Assembly: GCF_008728515.1 (NCBI RefSeq)
Contig: NC_044976.1
Location: 210,987,467-211,051,466, forward strand
DNA from: Papio anubis
Taxonomy: Eukaryota > Chordata > Mammalia > Primates > Cercopithecidae
DNA: 64,000 nt
Direction of reading: 5' to 3'
Positions 1-13,100 of the stretch are shown here, piece by piece (the stretch's first letter is position 1; each line of letters opens with the position of its first letter). A program made the translations under genes and the position numbers. The notes below the pieces were generated by a model. It was not told the DNA's origin, did no database searches, and was given only the letters and a program-made list of their open reading frames with translations.

Positions 1-194
1 GCCATGTCTTTATTAATCAGTAGGGTGTTGTGCTATTCTCATAAGCAAATGTATGACTGGGACAAGTGTTTTCATCTAAATGTTGCATCTATTAACTCAA
101 AGCTCCAAATCAAACATGTAAAATGAGCTTTCTAAGTTATCTGTGGAGCCACTACTTCTCACACCCAGAGGTACATCATCATTTTCACCACTAG

Positions 195-491
<297 letters not shown>

Positions 492-623
492 TGATCCATT
501 TTGAGGCCTATCACAAGAACTTTGTAATTAATAATAAATTGGATGCATAGGTATCTTTTTAATAATACAATTCTCAGTCCTTTCTTTTTTGATATGCTTT
601 CTTGAGTGAAAAAGAAAGGAGAA

Positions 624-906
624 GGCTGGGCATAGTGGCTCAGGCCTGTAATCCTGGCAATTTGGGAGGCCAAGGTAGGAGGATGGCTTGAACCCAAGAG
701 ATCAACACCAGCCTGGGCAGCATAGGGAGACCCTGTCTTGGTAAAAAATACAAAAATCAGCCAGGGATGGTGGCACACCCTGTGGTCCCAGCTACTTGTG
801 AGGCTGAGATGGAAGGATTGCTTGAGCCTAGGAGGTCAAGGCTACAGTGAGCTGAGATCATGTCACTGCACTCTATCCTGAGCAACATAGCCCAATCCTG
901 TCTTCA
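624..906 (+). repeat. Alu element, old (AluJ-like)
   Basis: It begins ggctgggcatagtggctcag and has both Alu monomers, many CpG losses and a diverged right arm. The 3' tail turned into the adjacent GGAA array instead of a clean poly(A). Confidence 0.85.
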
Positions 907-1134
907 AGGAAGGAAGGAAGGAAGGAAGGAAGGAGGGAGGGAGGGAGGGAGGGAGGGAGGGAAGGAAGGAAAAGGGAAGGGAAGGGAAGGGAAGGAAAGG
1001 GAAGGGAAGGGAAGGGAAGGGAAGGGAAGGGAAGGGAAAGGAAGGGAAGGGAAGGGAAAGGAAGGGAAGGGAAGGGAAGGGAAAGGAAGGGAAGGGAAGG
1101 GAAAGGAAGGGAAGGGAGGAGAAGGGAAGGGAGA
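907..1134 (+). repeat. (GGAA)n/(GGGAA)n polypurine microsatellite
   Basis: About 228 bases of pure purine on the + strand grow from the Alu tail. The unit shifts from GGAA to GGGA, then to GGGAA with periodic GGAAA variants. No pyrimidine interrupts the run. Confidence 0.95.
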
Positions 1135-3159
1135 AGTTACAACCCTCCTACTGGAAACACATAAAGGATTTGAATAATATCATTTGTCTATGTTCTCTTG
1201 GGAGAAAAAACAGGCTGATGATGAATCCTTCAGTATACTGACAATCCAGGGTTCTTATAACCATGATTAAATCAAATAATAGTTATTAGATAAAATGACT
1301 AGAAAATGGTTGCAAAGTGATTTCTATTGTGTTTTTCTCATTTCCTGGTTAAACCGTATGTGACCACAGGCAAATAAGTGGTATGTAATTTTTGATGTTG
1401 TCATAAGCAAGTAAGTATAGGAACTTGTTAAGGAAAAAAATGCTAACAGAAACAGTAAGGATATTGGCTTATAAGTATGGATATGCAAACAACATTAAAT
1501 ACTTGATTTGCATATAAAGCATACATTTTTAAGATGCTGATTTCATCTATCCTCGGAAATCCAGACAACTGTAAAACAGCTAGTCAATATGGGATAGTGT
1601 TGTTAAATACTAAATATCCGCCAGTAAAATCCATATTTTCACATTTCCTTACCTTTCTATTTCATCCTCATGGTCAGAATGCATTCGCTAATTTTTTAGT
1701 GCTTTTTGTACTGGTTTGCAGATAGCTTCTGTTCTCATGGCCTAGAATCTGTAACTCTGGATTATAGGATAACAGAATTCTGCTGAAAAATTGTTCCACA
1801 CTTAAGAAGAACTGTGCTTGCTAGATTTAAGTAAGCCCTTTATTTTCTAGGTATACGTAATAAATAGTAATAATTGATGGTTTTAAAAATGTCTCCACTC
1901 TTTTAAGAACACTGTTGAGGCATAGCAATGTCACTCAGACATCGGAACATTTTGCCATGGCCCAAAAACAGTCTTATGAGACTCTCTATTTTTCTTTGTG
2001 TCTTTTTTTTTCTTTTGTTCTTAATGTAATGCATGAAATAGGCACTTGCACTCCTCTGATGGTTGGAGTGGGGGCAAGAGATTGGGTAAATGGCTTTCTA
2101 CCACTAGTATTACTGTTAAAAAGAAGTAATTGCTTTTCATATGTATTCCTGTTGCCTATTCGACTGCACTGTAAGGTCAAGAGTTATGTACGTATTCATT
2201 TCTGTGTCTGTGTGTTGGGCTTTCTTTGGGAGTCCGAGGCTAAAAAAGCAAGAAAGGCACAGTCCCTTCAGCTAAGACACAAATAACTATGATACAGTGT
2301 AAAAATGTTTGCTGCAAGCCTATGCTGTTTTTTCGGTATTCTTACCATGTAAGATATACATGGAAGGTGCTCTCGAAACATCTGTAGAAAAATAATACAA
2401 ATTTGAAATAATTGGAAAATTGTTTGCATATTTCCATGTATATAATACCCCTGGGAACCTTCAAAAATTTGGGTCACTTGGGTCTTTGGGTCAATTGATC
2501 TACCCAAGCAATTAATACTTATTCAGGCTGTTATTGTATTAATAGTAATTACAGAGGACTTACTAAAGAGATAAGACTCTTCTCTATTATTTATGTTATA
2601 GGAAACAAACGATAAGAAGCTTGTTTCTAAAATTTTGGTTTGGCTCATGAAATTTAAATGTAAGACTTTTCTGTCCAGTATAGATAAGTTCTGAAATAAG
2701 GCAAAAGATAAAGTAAAAAAAAATTATATAAATATATACATAATGTGTGTGCATACATTATACATGTGTGCATATACACACATGTACACATCTAGATATG
2801 TGCATGTATGTGTACTTATATACCAGGTATAATTATACCAGGTGTGATTCAAGATTTGAGAACGTAAGATGTTCCCTCTCTCTCTTTTTCCTTACATACA
2901 CACACACACACGCACACGCATGTATTCCGAAATTTTGAATTATACCTGGTGTCCAAAAAACCTATCTAAGGTTGAGTTTATAAAGACAGAATACAAAGTG
3001 TTTTCTAAGACAACTTCTATTTTATGTAGCAGTAGATGTGCATATCATCGTATATATGGTACTGGTTTTAATTACTGTGGAAACTATTATAAAGCTGAGT
3101 CCGTTTTATAGGTTTGCTATATAATTGCACTAATCAATCACATATTCTTTTTTCTGCAG

Positions 3160-3231
3160 TATGCCATGGAACCTAATTATCTGCATATTTGGCCTAGAAA
3201 TACCTTTATGATGATTGCACTTCCTAACATG
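3160..3231 (+). CDS. KMO: KMO coding exon (about exon 8), residues 206-229
   Basis: A 72-bp exon of 24 codons lies between tttctgcag and the donor gtagta, phase 0 at both ends. It translates to YAMEPNYLHIW followed by PRNTFMMIALPNM, the beta-sheet substrate-domain segment of KMO. No difference from the human protein is apparent to me. The donor has a weak +5 position. Confidence 0.95.
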
Positions 3232-3610
3232 GTAGTATAGAATTTTTTATCAACTGTAATTTTACATCTGTAATTAATGTTGTTTATTACTTACGTTTAT
3301 ACTTAGAATGTGTATACCTAATTGATGTCTTCATTGTTTAATCTATTTAGTGATTATAGCTTTGAAACTTTGGGATGACTGAGGAAAAATCTGAAGGATT
3401 TCCAGTTATTTACTTTGGAAAGGAGATTTAACTTAAATGAATGGGTAACGAGAGTTTATGTGTGGTGGTGCCTGTCATCTCCACTAAAGACAATTTAGGA
3501 AGAAATGGCCCTCCCAGAAAAGCCAAAGAGATTAGGTTGTCTATTAGGAAGCGATTCAGCCTTTAAGGTCTGTAGTACATTGGAAAATGCATTATCAAAA
3601 GAGAGCATGG

Positions 3611-3906
3611 GGCTGGGCGCAGCGGCTCACACCTGTGTTCCCAGCAGTTTGGGAGGCCAAAGCGGGAGGATTGCTTGAGCTTGGGAGTTCGAGACTGGTG
3701 TGGCCAACAGAGCAAGACCTTGCCTTTATCAAAAAAAAAAAAAAAAATTGCCAGGCATGGTGAAATGCGCATCCCCAAGTACTCAGGAGGCTGAGGTGGG
3801 AGCACTGCTTGAGCCCCAAAGGTGGAGGCTGCAGTAAGCCGTGATCATCCCATTGCACTCCAGCCTGGAAAGCAAAGCAAGACCCTGTTTCAAAAAAAAA
3901 AAAAAA
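3611..3906 (+). repeat. Alu element with clear target-site duplication
   Basis: A two-monomer Alu beginning ggctgggcgcagcggctcac is flanked by direct copies of aaaagagagcatgg at 3597-3610 and at about 3903-3916, showing a single retrotransposition event into the KMO intron. Confidence 0.9.
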
Positions 3907-4095
3907 GAGAGCATGGCTTTTCTTTCATTAGACCCTAGAGACTTTTTTCCTAGGTAGATATCGCTGTTTCCCAGGTTGGGGTCTTTTTCTTTCTGTTGGT
4001 ATCTGTCCTGGGGTCCAGGGCCTAGTAATACTATCTTAAAAGGAAGAAAAAGAGATGTCAAATCTAACCAACCTATTAGTTATTTAAAGAATGTA

Positions 4096-4394
4096 GGTTG
4101 GGCGTGGTGGCTCATGCCTGTAATCCCAGCACTTTGGGAGGCCGAGGTGGGTGGATCACCTGAGGTCAAGAGTTCCAGACCAACCTGCCAACATGGAGAA
4201 ACACCGTCTCTACCAAAAATACAAAAAATTAGCAGGGTGCGTGCCTGTAATCCCAGTTACTTGGAGGTTGAGTCAGGAGAATCGCCTAAACCTGGAAGGC
4301 GGAGCTTGCAGTGAGCTGAGATCACCCCACTGTACTCCAGCCTGGGCGACAGAACAAGACTCTATCTCAAAAAAAAAAAAAAAAAAAAAAAAAA
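4096..4394 (+). repeat. Alu element (AluS-like)
   Basis: It begins ggttgggcgtggtggctcat, with a slightly shortened left-arm junction at 4232 and a poly(A) tail of about 25 bases at 4370-4394. It lies about 270 bp before the KMO exon at 4664. Confidence 0.88.
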
Positions 4395-4663
4395 GAGTAT
4401 AGTATTTGCTGTGTGAAAATGGAGAGTTTACAATATAGAAATTGTCCTAATAATCAAAGAAGCTGGAGAACACCCCTGGGACTTGGCAGAGCTTTTCTTT
4501 GGGAGCAGTGGAACAAAGTGACAGTGCCTTTCCTGTCTGCTTGGACATTCCTTCCAAAAGCTCCCTGGTCACAGCAAGAAGTCCTGTGATTTCGGGATCC
4601 ACCTACAGTGCCAGCATCACTTGGCCTCTATCCCCTTTCACTCTGTTTCTCTTCTTCTCACAG

Positions 4664-4785
4664 AGCAAATCATTCACATGTACTCTGTTCATGCCCTTTG
4701 ATGAGTTTGATAAACTTCTAACCAGTAATGATGTGATAGATTTCTTCCAGAAATACTTTCCGGATGCCATCCCTCTAATTGGAGA
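4664..4785 (+). CDS. KMO: KMO coding exon (about exon 9), residues 230-270
   Basis: The exon begins after cttctcacag and ends GGAGA|gtaagt, leaving two bases of the Glu270 codon. It encodes 40 residues beginning SKSFTCTLFMPFDEFDKLL. Relative to human KMO from memory, it has Ser for Asn230, Asp for Glu242 and Glu245, and Ile for Val254. All are conservative and the exon looks intact. Confidence 0.96.
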
Positions 4786-6673
4786 GTAAGTTGCAAGATG
4801 TGCCTTTTGCTGCACTTGTTTGAATTATTCCAAATTCAAATAAAGGTTATGCACCTGATTTCAGTTTGGGTTAAACATGATGGATCATGCAGTAACCTGG
4901 ACAGAAACCCATATTAGAGCAAAAGTCTAAGTAGATATTGTGCTGTGAGCAGGAATACTGAAAAACACCCATGCCGTGGCCAGTTCCTCCAGGAAAGATG
5001 AGTCACCAATGTCCCGAGGCTTTTGTGCATCTTATGCAGGTTCCTCAGGCTCCTTAGGGCTTGATGTGCCACAGGAACTGGCTGAACTTTTTTCTACTGG
5101 TAGATACACAAATCTTTGGCCCAGCAGATACATCTGGCAGCCTCAGGTCTTGGATCCTATACCTACTAGCCACGTAAGCTTTCCCATATTCCACTCATGG
5201 TAAAAGGTTGATAAATAGTAGAACCTATCCCAAAGGGTTGTTACAAGGACTAAATGAGATCATGTCTATAAATCATTCAACACAAGGCTTGGTGCATATT
5301 AAGTTGTCTATCTAGACACCTCCAATGATGTCTTCATGAAGGCAGCGCAATGCTACAGAGAGTATGCCTTAGTCAGTTCAGTGAGCCATAATAAAACTAC
5401 CATAGACTCGGTGGCTTATAAATGACAGAAATGTATTGCTCACAGTTCTAACAGCTGAGAAGTGTAAGATCAAGGCACTAGCAGGTTCAGTGTGTGGTGA
5501 CGCCTCACCTCTTGGTTCATAGATGAGTCTTTTTGCTGTGTCTTCACATGCTGGAGGGGGCATGAGATCGCTCTGGGGTCCCTTTTATAAAAGCACTAAT
5601 CCTATTAATAGGGGGCCACTCCCAGGACCTAATCACCACCCAAAGGCCCCATCTCCAAATACCATCACATTGGAGGTTAGGATTCCAACCTATGAATGTT
5701 AGGAGAGCATAAACATTCAGTCTATAGCAGAGCAAGATTTTAATACAACTTCTGCCCCTTACTTCCCTGAGTTTCACCTTTAAAATGGGTATCTACCATA
5801 GGGCATTTGTGAAAATTAAATGAGCTAATTATGTAAAAGGAATAACCCACTGCTGGCCCATACCGGGTCTTTTAAAAATTGCCAGTCACTTTCTTTCCTG
5901 AAGACTCATTTAGTCTCTATGGATCCCTCCTTCTCCAACTGTGAAGAGAAATCTCTGCACACCAGCATTAGCCCTTATGTACTTTCAAACTGGTTTCATG
6001 GCTATTTTTTGCCTTTCCAGCCAGATTTAAGATTCTTGAGGCTAGGTACTATTCGTCGACTTAGAGCTTCCTCAACACTTCTACAGATGCTTTACAAATA
6101 CTAGGTTTTTTGTTTGTTTTTCATTATAAGGACCATGTTGTACAATAGATCTCTTGAACTTATTCTTCCTGTCCAACTTAAAATTGGTACCATTTCACCA
6201 AATGATTCCCATCCCCCAAATGCTAGTTTTATTACTATTATCCATTTCCAAATACATAAAGATTCACATTAATTTCAATTTTGGTTTATTGTCTTCTGAT
6301 CAAATGCACAGCAGCATTTGCTCAATTTTTTTATGGAAACCTAAAATACACTGCTGTATTTGAAAATCTCATGGCCCATGTGCATGATAATAAAGTTTTA
6401 ATAACATATGATACAGAAATATTTAAATTATTCAAATGCAGCCAAACTCTTATTTTTAATGTGATGAACGTTTTTGCAGACCAAGAAGGTAATTAGAATA
6501 ATGGAATTTTAAGACTGGAAGACTTCATTTTTTCCCTTTTCTGTTTTCTTGTTGGCATTCTTGTGTATTTTTCAACAAAACTTCGTGATAGTTAATTTAG
6601 TAAATCTGAAATAATTTAGCAGGATTTAATACCTGATTTGATGTCTTTACATTTGGATTATTTTCCTTTGAAG
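4786..6673 (+). other. KMO: KMO intron with MaLR-type LTR
   Basis: It holds a MIR-like stretch at about 5195-5310 and an old LTR at 5372-5735. The rest, including 5740-6670, is AT-rich sequence in which I see nothing identifiable. Confidence 0.6.
5372..5735 (-). repeat. MaLR-like LTR (MLT1-type), reversed
   Basis: It has the characteristic reversed-LTR order: 'gtggcttataaatgacagaa', 'tcacagttcta', 'cttcacatgctgg', 'ataaaagcactaatcctatt', 'ccatctccaaataccatcac' and 'aacattcagtctata'. Similar copies lie at 42105-42640 and, in the other orientation, at 59690-60045. The family name is from memory. Confidence 0.6.
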
Positions 6674-6821
6674 GAAACTCCTGGTGCAAGATTTCTTCCT
6701 GTTGCCTGCCCAGCCCATGATATCTGTAAAGTGCTCTTCTTTTCACTTTCAATCTCACTGTGTACTGCTGGGGGATGCAGCTCATGCTATAGTGCCGTTT
6801 TTTGGGCAAGGAATGAATGCG
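6674..6821 (+). CDS. KMO: KMO coding exon (about exon 10), residues 270-319, FAD motif
   Basis: The exon starts after tttgaag, completes the Glu270 codon and runs to GCG|gtaagt. It encodes KLLVQDFFLL...CVLLGDAAHAIVPFFGQGMNA. The GDAAHA and PFFGQGMNAG residues form the conserved 'GD' flavin-binding motif of group A monooxygenases, here complete. One change from human recalled: Gln for Lys296. The acceptor has a poor final base context (aag rather than cag) but the phase fits exactly. Confidence 0.96.
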
Positions 6822-7050
6822 GTAAGTTCTTTTTCCCTAGGTAAGTCCCTGAAATATTTCTGGGTCAGTCTCAGCTAACAAGTCTTAAATAAAAAACATG
6901 TCTAAGCCTATCCCCACATAATCCCTGAAAGCACAGTCAATTCAGCAATCATACCAGCTGTGTAGCTAGATTGATCACCAGCTCTAATCAGAATTTGGAT
7001 TACTCAATCCAGTAATCCATAGTAGAAAAAAGCAGAAAGCATAATGCACT

Positions 7051-7180
7051 CATCTGTTGGTATCACCAAGGGATCAGCTCCAGGACCCCTGTGGATACAA
7101 AAATCCATGGATGCTCAGGTCCCTGGTGTAAAATGGTATAGTTTTTGTATATAACCTACAGAGAATCTCCCGTATGCATT
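7051..7180 (+). mobile_element. MER2-like Tigger DNA transposon, left part
   Basis: It reads ttggtatcaccaagggatca, gctccaggacccctgtgg, then aaaatccatggatgctcag, the order of the MER2 left end. Similarity breaks after ctcccgtatgc at about 7180 and resumes at about 20708 with ttctttaaatcatctctag, the next part of the element. Confidence 0.75.
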
Positions 7181-10100
7181 TTTACTTCTAATGTTTTTAA
7201 TTTTTAATTATTATGGATATATACTAGTTTTATATATTTATGTGATATATGCAATATTTTGATTCAGGCTACAATGTATATGACCATATCAGGGTAATTG
7301 GGGTATCTGTCACCTCAAGCATTTGTCATTTATTTGTATTAGAAACACCCCAATTCCTCTCTTTTAGTTATTTTGAAATATACAATAAATTATTGTTAAC
7401 CACATTCACCCTATTATGATGCCAAATACTAGATCTTATTCATTCTATCTAACTATTTTTGTATCCATTAACTATCTCCACTTTATACTTCCACCCTACG
7501 ACCATTCCCAGTCTCTGGGGAGCATCATTCTATCTCCATTAGTTTAATTGTTTTTAGCTCCCTCATATGAGTAAAAAATAATGTGATAATTTTCTTTATG
7601 TGCCTGGTTTATTTCACTTACATCTTCCAGTTCCATCCATGTTGTTGCAAATGATGGTATTTCATTCTTTTTTTTATAGCTGAATAATATTCCCTTGTGA
7701 ATACGTACTACATTTTCTTTATCCGTTCATTCATTGATGGACACTTAGGTTGATTCCATATCTTTGCTATTGTGAATAGTGCTGCAATGAACATGGGAGT
7801 GCAGATATCTCTTTATCATACTGATGCTCTTTCTTTTTGGATATTTACCCAGCAGTGGGATTGCTGCCATATATGGTAGTTTTATCTTTAGTTTGTTGAG
7901 GAACCTCCATGCTGTTCTCCATAGTGGTTGTACTAATTTATATTCCCACCAAATGAGAGTTCTCCTTTGTCCACATTTTCACCAGCATTCGTTGTCACTT
8001 GTCTTTCAGGTCAAAGCCATTATAACTGAAGTGAGATAATATTTCATTGTAGATTTGATTTGCATTTCACTGATAATTAGTGAAGTTTAGCAATTTTTCA
8101 TATACCCACTGGCCATTTATATGTCTTCTTTTGAGAAATGCCTACTCAAATATTATGCCCATTTTTAAATTGGATTCTTCATTATTTTCTGACTGAGTTA
8201 TTTGAGCTTCTTATATACTCTGATTATTAATCCCTTGTCGGATGGGTAGTTTGCAAATACTTTACTTTGTTCTGTGGGTTGTCTCCTTACTTTGTTGATT
8301 GTTTCTTTTGCTTTGCAGAAACATTTTTTAGCTTGATATGATCCCATTTGTCCTATTTCTGATTTCTCTATTCTGTTCCAAAAGTCTATGTGTCTGTTTT
8401 TTTCTTTGGCTGCCTGTGTTTTTGAGATCTTACTTAGAAAATCTTTGCCCAGACCACTGTCTTGGACTGTTTCTTCAATGTTTTCCTCTACTAGTTTCAC
8501 AGTTTCCAGTCTTAGATTTGTCTTTAATCCACTTTCATTTTATTTTTGTATATGGTGAAAGATAGGGGTCTAGTTTCATTCTTCTGCATGTGGTTATCTA
8601 GTTTTCTCAGCACCATTTATTGAAGAGACTGACTTTTCCCCAATGTATGTTCTTGGCACCTTTGCTAAAATTGAATGTGGATCTATTACTGGGTTCTCTA
8701 TTCTGTTCCACTGGTCAATGTGTCTGTCTTTATGCCAATACCATGATGTTTTGGTTACTTTAGTATTGTAGCATAATTTGAAATCAGGTAATGTGATGCC
8801 TCCAGTTTTGTTCTTTTTGCTCAGGATGGCTTTGGCTATTCTGTGTCTTTTGTGATTTCACATAAATTTTAGGATTATACTTTCTATTTCTGTGAAGAAT
8901 GACATTGCTATTTTTATAGGTATTGCATTAAGTCTGTAGATTGCCTTGGGTAATATGGACATTTTAACAATATTGATCCTTCCAATCCATGAGCATGGAA
9001 TATCTTTCCATTTTTTTGTGTCCTCTTCAATTTCTTTCATCAATGTTTTACAGTTTTCATTGTAGAGATCTTTCACTTCCCTGGTTAATTCCTGGGTATC
9101 TTATTTTCTTTGTAACTATTGTAAATGGGATTACCTTGTTGGTTTCTTTTTCAGATTGTTTGCTCTTGGCATATAGAATTGCTATTTATTTTTGTATGTT
9201 GATTTTGTATCCTGTAACTTTACTAAATTTGTTTATCAGTTCTAATAGTGTTTTTGGTGGAGTCTTTAGGTTTTTGTAAACATAAGGTCATATTTTCTGC
9301 AAACTAGGATAATTTGACTTCTTCTTTTCCAATTTGGATGTTCCTTATTTCTTTCTCTTGTCTAAATGCTCTGGCTAGGACTTTCAGTACTACATTGCAT
9401 AAAAATGGTGAAAATGGTCATCCTTGTCTTGTTCCATATTTTAGAGGAAAGGAAAGATTTTCTGTTTTTCCTCATTTCGTATGATACTAGCTGTGGGGTT
9501 GTCATATACAGCTTTTATCATGTTGAGATATATTCCTTCTATACCCAGTTTTTTGAGAATTTTTATCCTGAAGGGATGTTGAATTCTACAGAATGCATTT
9601 TCAGCATCAATCGAAATGATCATATGGTTTTTGTCTTTCGCACTGTTTTGATTTTGCACTGATGTTCTTCAGACATGTTGGTTGGTAGTTTTCTTTCTTT
9701 GTTATGTCCTTTCCAGGTTTTGGTATCGGGGTGATACTGACTTCATAGAATGAGTTAGGGAGAATTCCCTCTGTCTCAATCTTTTGGAATAGTTTCAGTA
9801 GGATTGGTGCCAATTCTTTGAATATCTGGTAAAATGCAACTGGGAGTCCTTCTGGGCTTTTATTTTTTGTTGACAATTGTTTTGATTACTGATTCAATCT
9901 CACTGCTAGTTATTGGTCCTTTCAGGGTTTCTATTTCTTCCTTATTTAATCTAGAAGTTTTGTACATGTCCAGAAATTTAGCCTTTTTCTCTAGGTTTTC
10001 TAGTATGTGTGCAAAAAGGTGTTCCTAGTAGTCTCAAAAGATCTTTTGTATTTTTGTGGTGTCCGTTGTAACGTCTCCAGTTTCATTTCTAATTGAGCTT

Positions 10101-13100
10101 GTTTGAATCTTCTCTTATACCTTCTTGGTTAAACTAGCTAATGTTCTATTGATTTTGAGTCTTTTTTCAAATAATCAACTTTTTGTCTTGTTGATCTTTT
10201 GTATTTTTTTGTTTCAAATTCATTTGGTTCTCCTCTGATCTTTGTTATTTCTTTTCTTCTGCTGACTTTGGGTTTAGTTTGTTCTTGTTTTTCTAGTTCC
10301 TTGAGGTGTGACATAATGATGTCAATTTGTGATTTTTTGAACGTTTTTATGTAGGCATTTAATGCTATAAACTTTCCTCTTAGCATTGTTTTTGCTGTAA
10401 CCCAGAGGTTTTGGTATGTTGTGTCACTATTATCATTCATTTCGAAAGATTTTTAAATTTCCATCTTGATTTCATTGTTAACCTCAAAATCATTCAGGAG
10501 AAGATTGTTTAATTTTCATGTATTTGTATAGTTTAGAGATTTCCTTTTGGAATTAATCTTGAGTTTAATTTTCCACTGTGGGCTGAGAAGATAACTGGAT
10601 ATGATTTTGATTTTTAAAAATGTACTGATACTTGTTTAATGACCTATCATATGGTTTATCTTGAAGAATGTTCCATGTGCTGATGAGAAGAATGTACATT
10701 CTGCAGTTCTTGGATAGAATGTTCTGTAAATATTTGTTAGATCTATATTTTCTAGAGTGTGGTTTAATCCATTGACAGCACTAGACAGATCATTGAGACT
10801 TCTGTCTCAATGTAGTTTTAAAGTCCCCACTATTACTGTGTTAATTTCTATCTAATTTCTTAGATTGGGTAATAATTGTTTTATAAATTTAGGAGCTCCA
10901 GCGTTAGGTGTATATAAATTCAGGATTGTAATATCTACTTGTGGGATCAATCCTTTTATCATTATGTAATGGCCTTCTTTGTCTTTTTTTTTTAACTGTT
11001 GTTTTAAAGTCTGTTTTATCTGATATAATAGCTACTCCTCCTTGCTTTCAGTTTCTATTTGCATGGAATATCTTTTTACACCCCTCTACCTTGAGTTTGT
11101 ATGAATCCTTATGTGTTAGGTGAGTCTCTTGAAGACAGCAGACACTTGGTTTCTTATGTTTTTATCCATTCTTACAATCTGTATTTTTTAAGAGGAGCAT
11201 TTAGAGCATTTATGTTCGGCATTAGTATTGAGATGTGAGGTGCTGTTTCAGTCATCATGTTAATTGTTACCTAGATACTTTGTTTTCTTCATTGTGTTAT
11301 GTTTTATAGGCTCTGTGAGTTTTATACTTTCAAGAGTTTCTATACTGGTGCATATCAACCTTTTGTTTCAAGATTTAGAGCTCCTTTTAGCATTTCTTAT
11401 ATGGCTCATTAGGTAGTAAAAGACTCCTTCAGCATTTGTCCGAAAATGACTTTATCTCTCCTTTGTTTATGAAACTAAGTTTTGCTGGATATAAAATTAT
11501 TGGGTGACAGTTATTCTGTTTAAGGAGGCTGAAGGCAGGACCCCAATCCTTGCTGACTCGTAAGATTTCTGCTGAGAAGTCTGCTGTTAGTTTTCCTTTA
11601 AAAGTTACCTGTTGCTTTTGCCTCACTGCTCTTAGAATTATTTCCTTCATGTTGACTTTAGGTAACTTGATAACTATACGCCTTGGGAATGTTCTTTTTG
11701 TAATGAGTCTCCGAGGACTTCTTTGAGCTTCTTGTATTTGCATATCTCAATCTGTAGCAGGGTCAGAAAAGTATTTCCTCAAATTAGTTTCCAAACTTTT
11801 TACTTTCTCTTCTCCCTCAAGAATATCAATTATTCTCAGATTTGGCCATTTTACATAATCCCATATTTCTTTGAGGCTTTGTTCATTTCTTTTGATTATA
11901 TTTTCTTTATTTTTGTTTGATTGGGTTAATCCAAAAGCCTTGTCTTTGGGCTCTGAAATTCTTTCTTCTACTTTGTCTAGTCTATTGTTAAAATGCTCCG
12001 CTGCCTTTTGTAATTCTTTGTGTGTCTTCCATTTCTAGAAGTTCTGATTGGTTTTTCTGTAAAATATCTATCTCTTTAGAAAATTTTTCATTCATATTTT
12101 GAATGTTTTAAATTTCTTCATGTTGTGTTTGACCTTTCTCTGGCATCTTCTTGAGTAACTTAATAATGTTTTGACATCTTTATCTGGTATTTCAAAGATT
12201 TCATCTTGGTGTGGATCTATTGCTGGACAGCCAGTGTGATCTTCTGGGGTTGTTATAGAACCCTGTTTTGTCATATTACTGGAATTATTTTTCTGGTTCC
12301 ATCTAATTTGGGTAGACTATTTCTTCTAATTATTTTTAAATTTATTTTTTATTCAACTGTGTTTTTCTTTAATTTCCTTTTTACCCTTTAAGGATGTGAT
12401 TTTAATGGTTATAGTTTATTGTAGCCTAATTCAGCTCTTGCTGCTTTCAGGGTTGAAGAGTCTGTGTGAGTTCCTTGGTTATGGAGAGTCTTTGTTTGAT
12501 GACTGGCTTTCTCAGATGCTGGTTGTAGTAGCAATGTCCTTGGTGTGCGTACAAGTTCACTTTCTCCTATGGGGTTGGAATGGTAGAGATATTTTGAAGC
12601 TCATCTCATTTTCCATGATGTGCACTTTTTTATTTATTTTTTTTTTCCCCAATATTTTATTTACTGGGTTGAATAGTTCAGGTTTCAGGCCAGTAGAGAA
12701 GGTGTCCTGGGCAGAAACTATTTATGGCTAAAGCAGGTGGATAAATGCAATATGAAATGGTGGGCAGAGGTCCCAGCCTTGACATAGGTGGTTGGGGGAG
12801 CTCTCAGTGAAACACACTGAAGTCTTTTCAGGGGAAAGGGTGAGAGCCACCTCTCCTCCCTTTTTCCTTCTGGCCTCCCCTGCCAGGCCAGCTGGAAAGT
12901 GATCCACCTCCCAGATACATCCCTGACCCAGTGTTCTGGCTATTCAGATCAGACAGGCACCTTTTTTCACTGCAGAAATGTTGATATTCCACGTAGAGAA
13001 GAGTTGTGACTCTACCTCTTGTGCAAGCCTGAGCCTGAAGGGTGCTCCCTCATGTGGGGCTGCAGTCACCCTGAAGTGTTCCAGAATGGCTGTCTGTAGG

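Larger units (their letters stand above)
3232..4663 (+). other. KMO: KMO intron with two same-strand Alus
   Basis: Apart from the two Alu copies described separately, the remaining sequence is unique-looking with no exon or RNA gene that I recognise. Confidence 0.7.

Noticed and set aside
860..1177. Open frame with repeated Gly-Lys-Glu-Gly residues
   Set aside because: It is the translation of the GGAA/GGGAA purine array; no coding gene signal.
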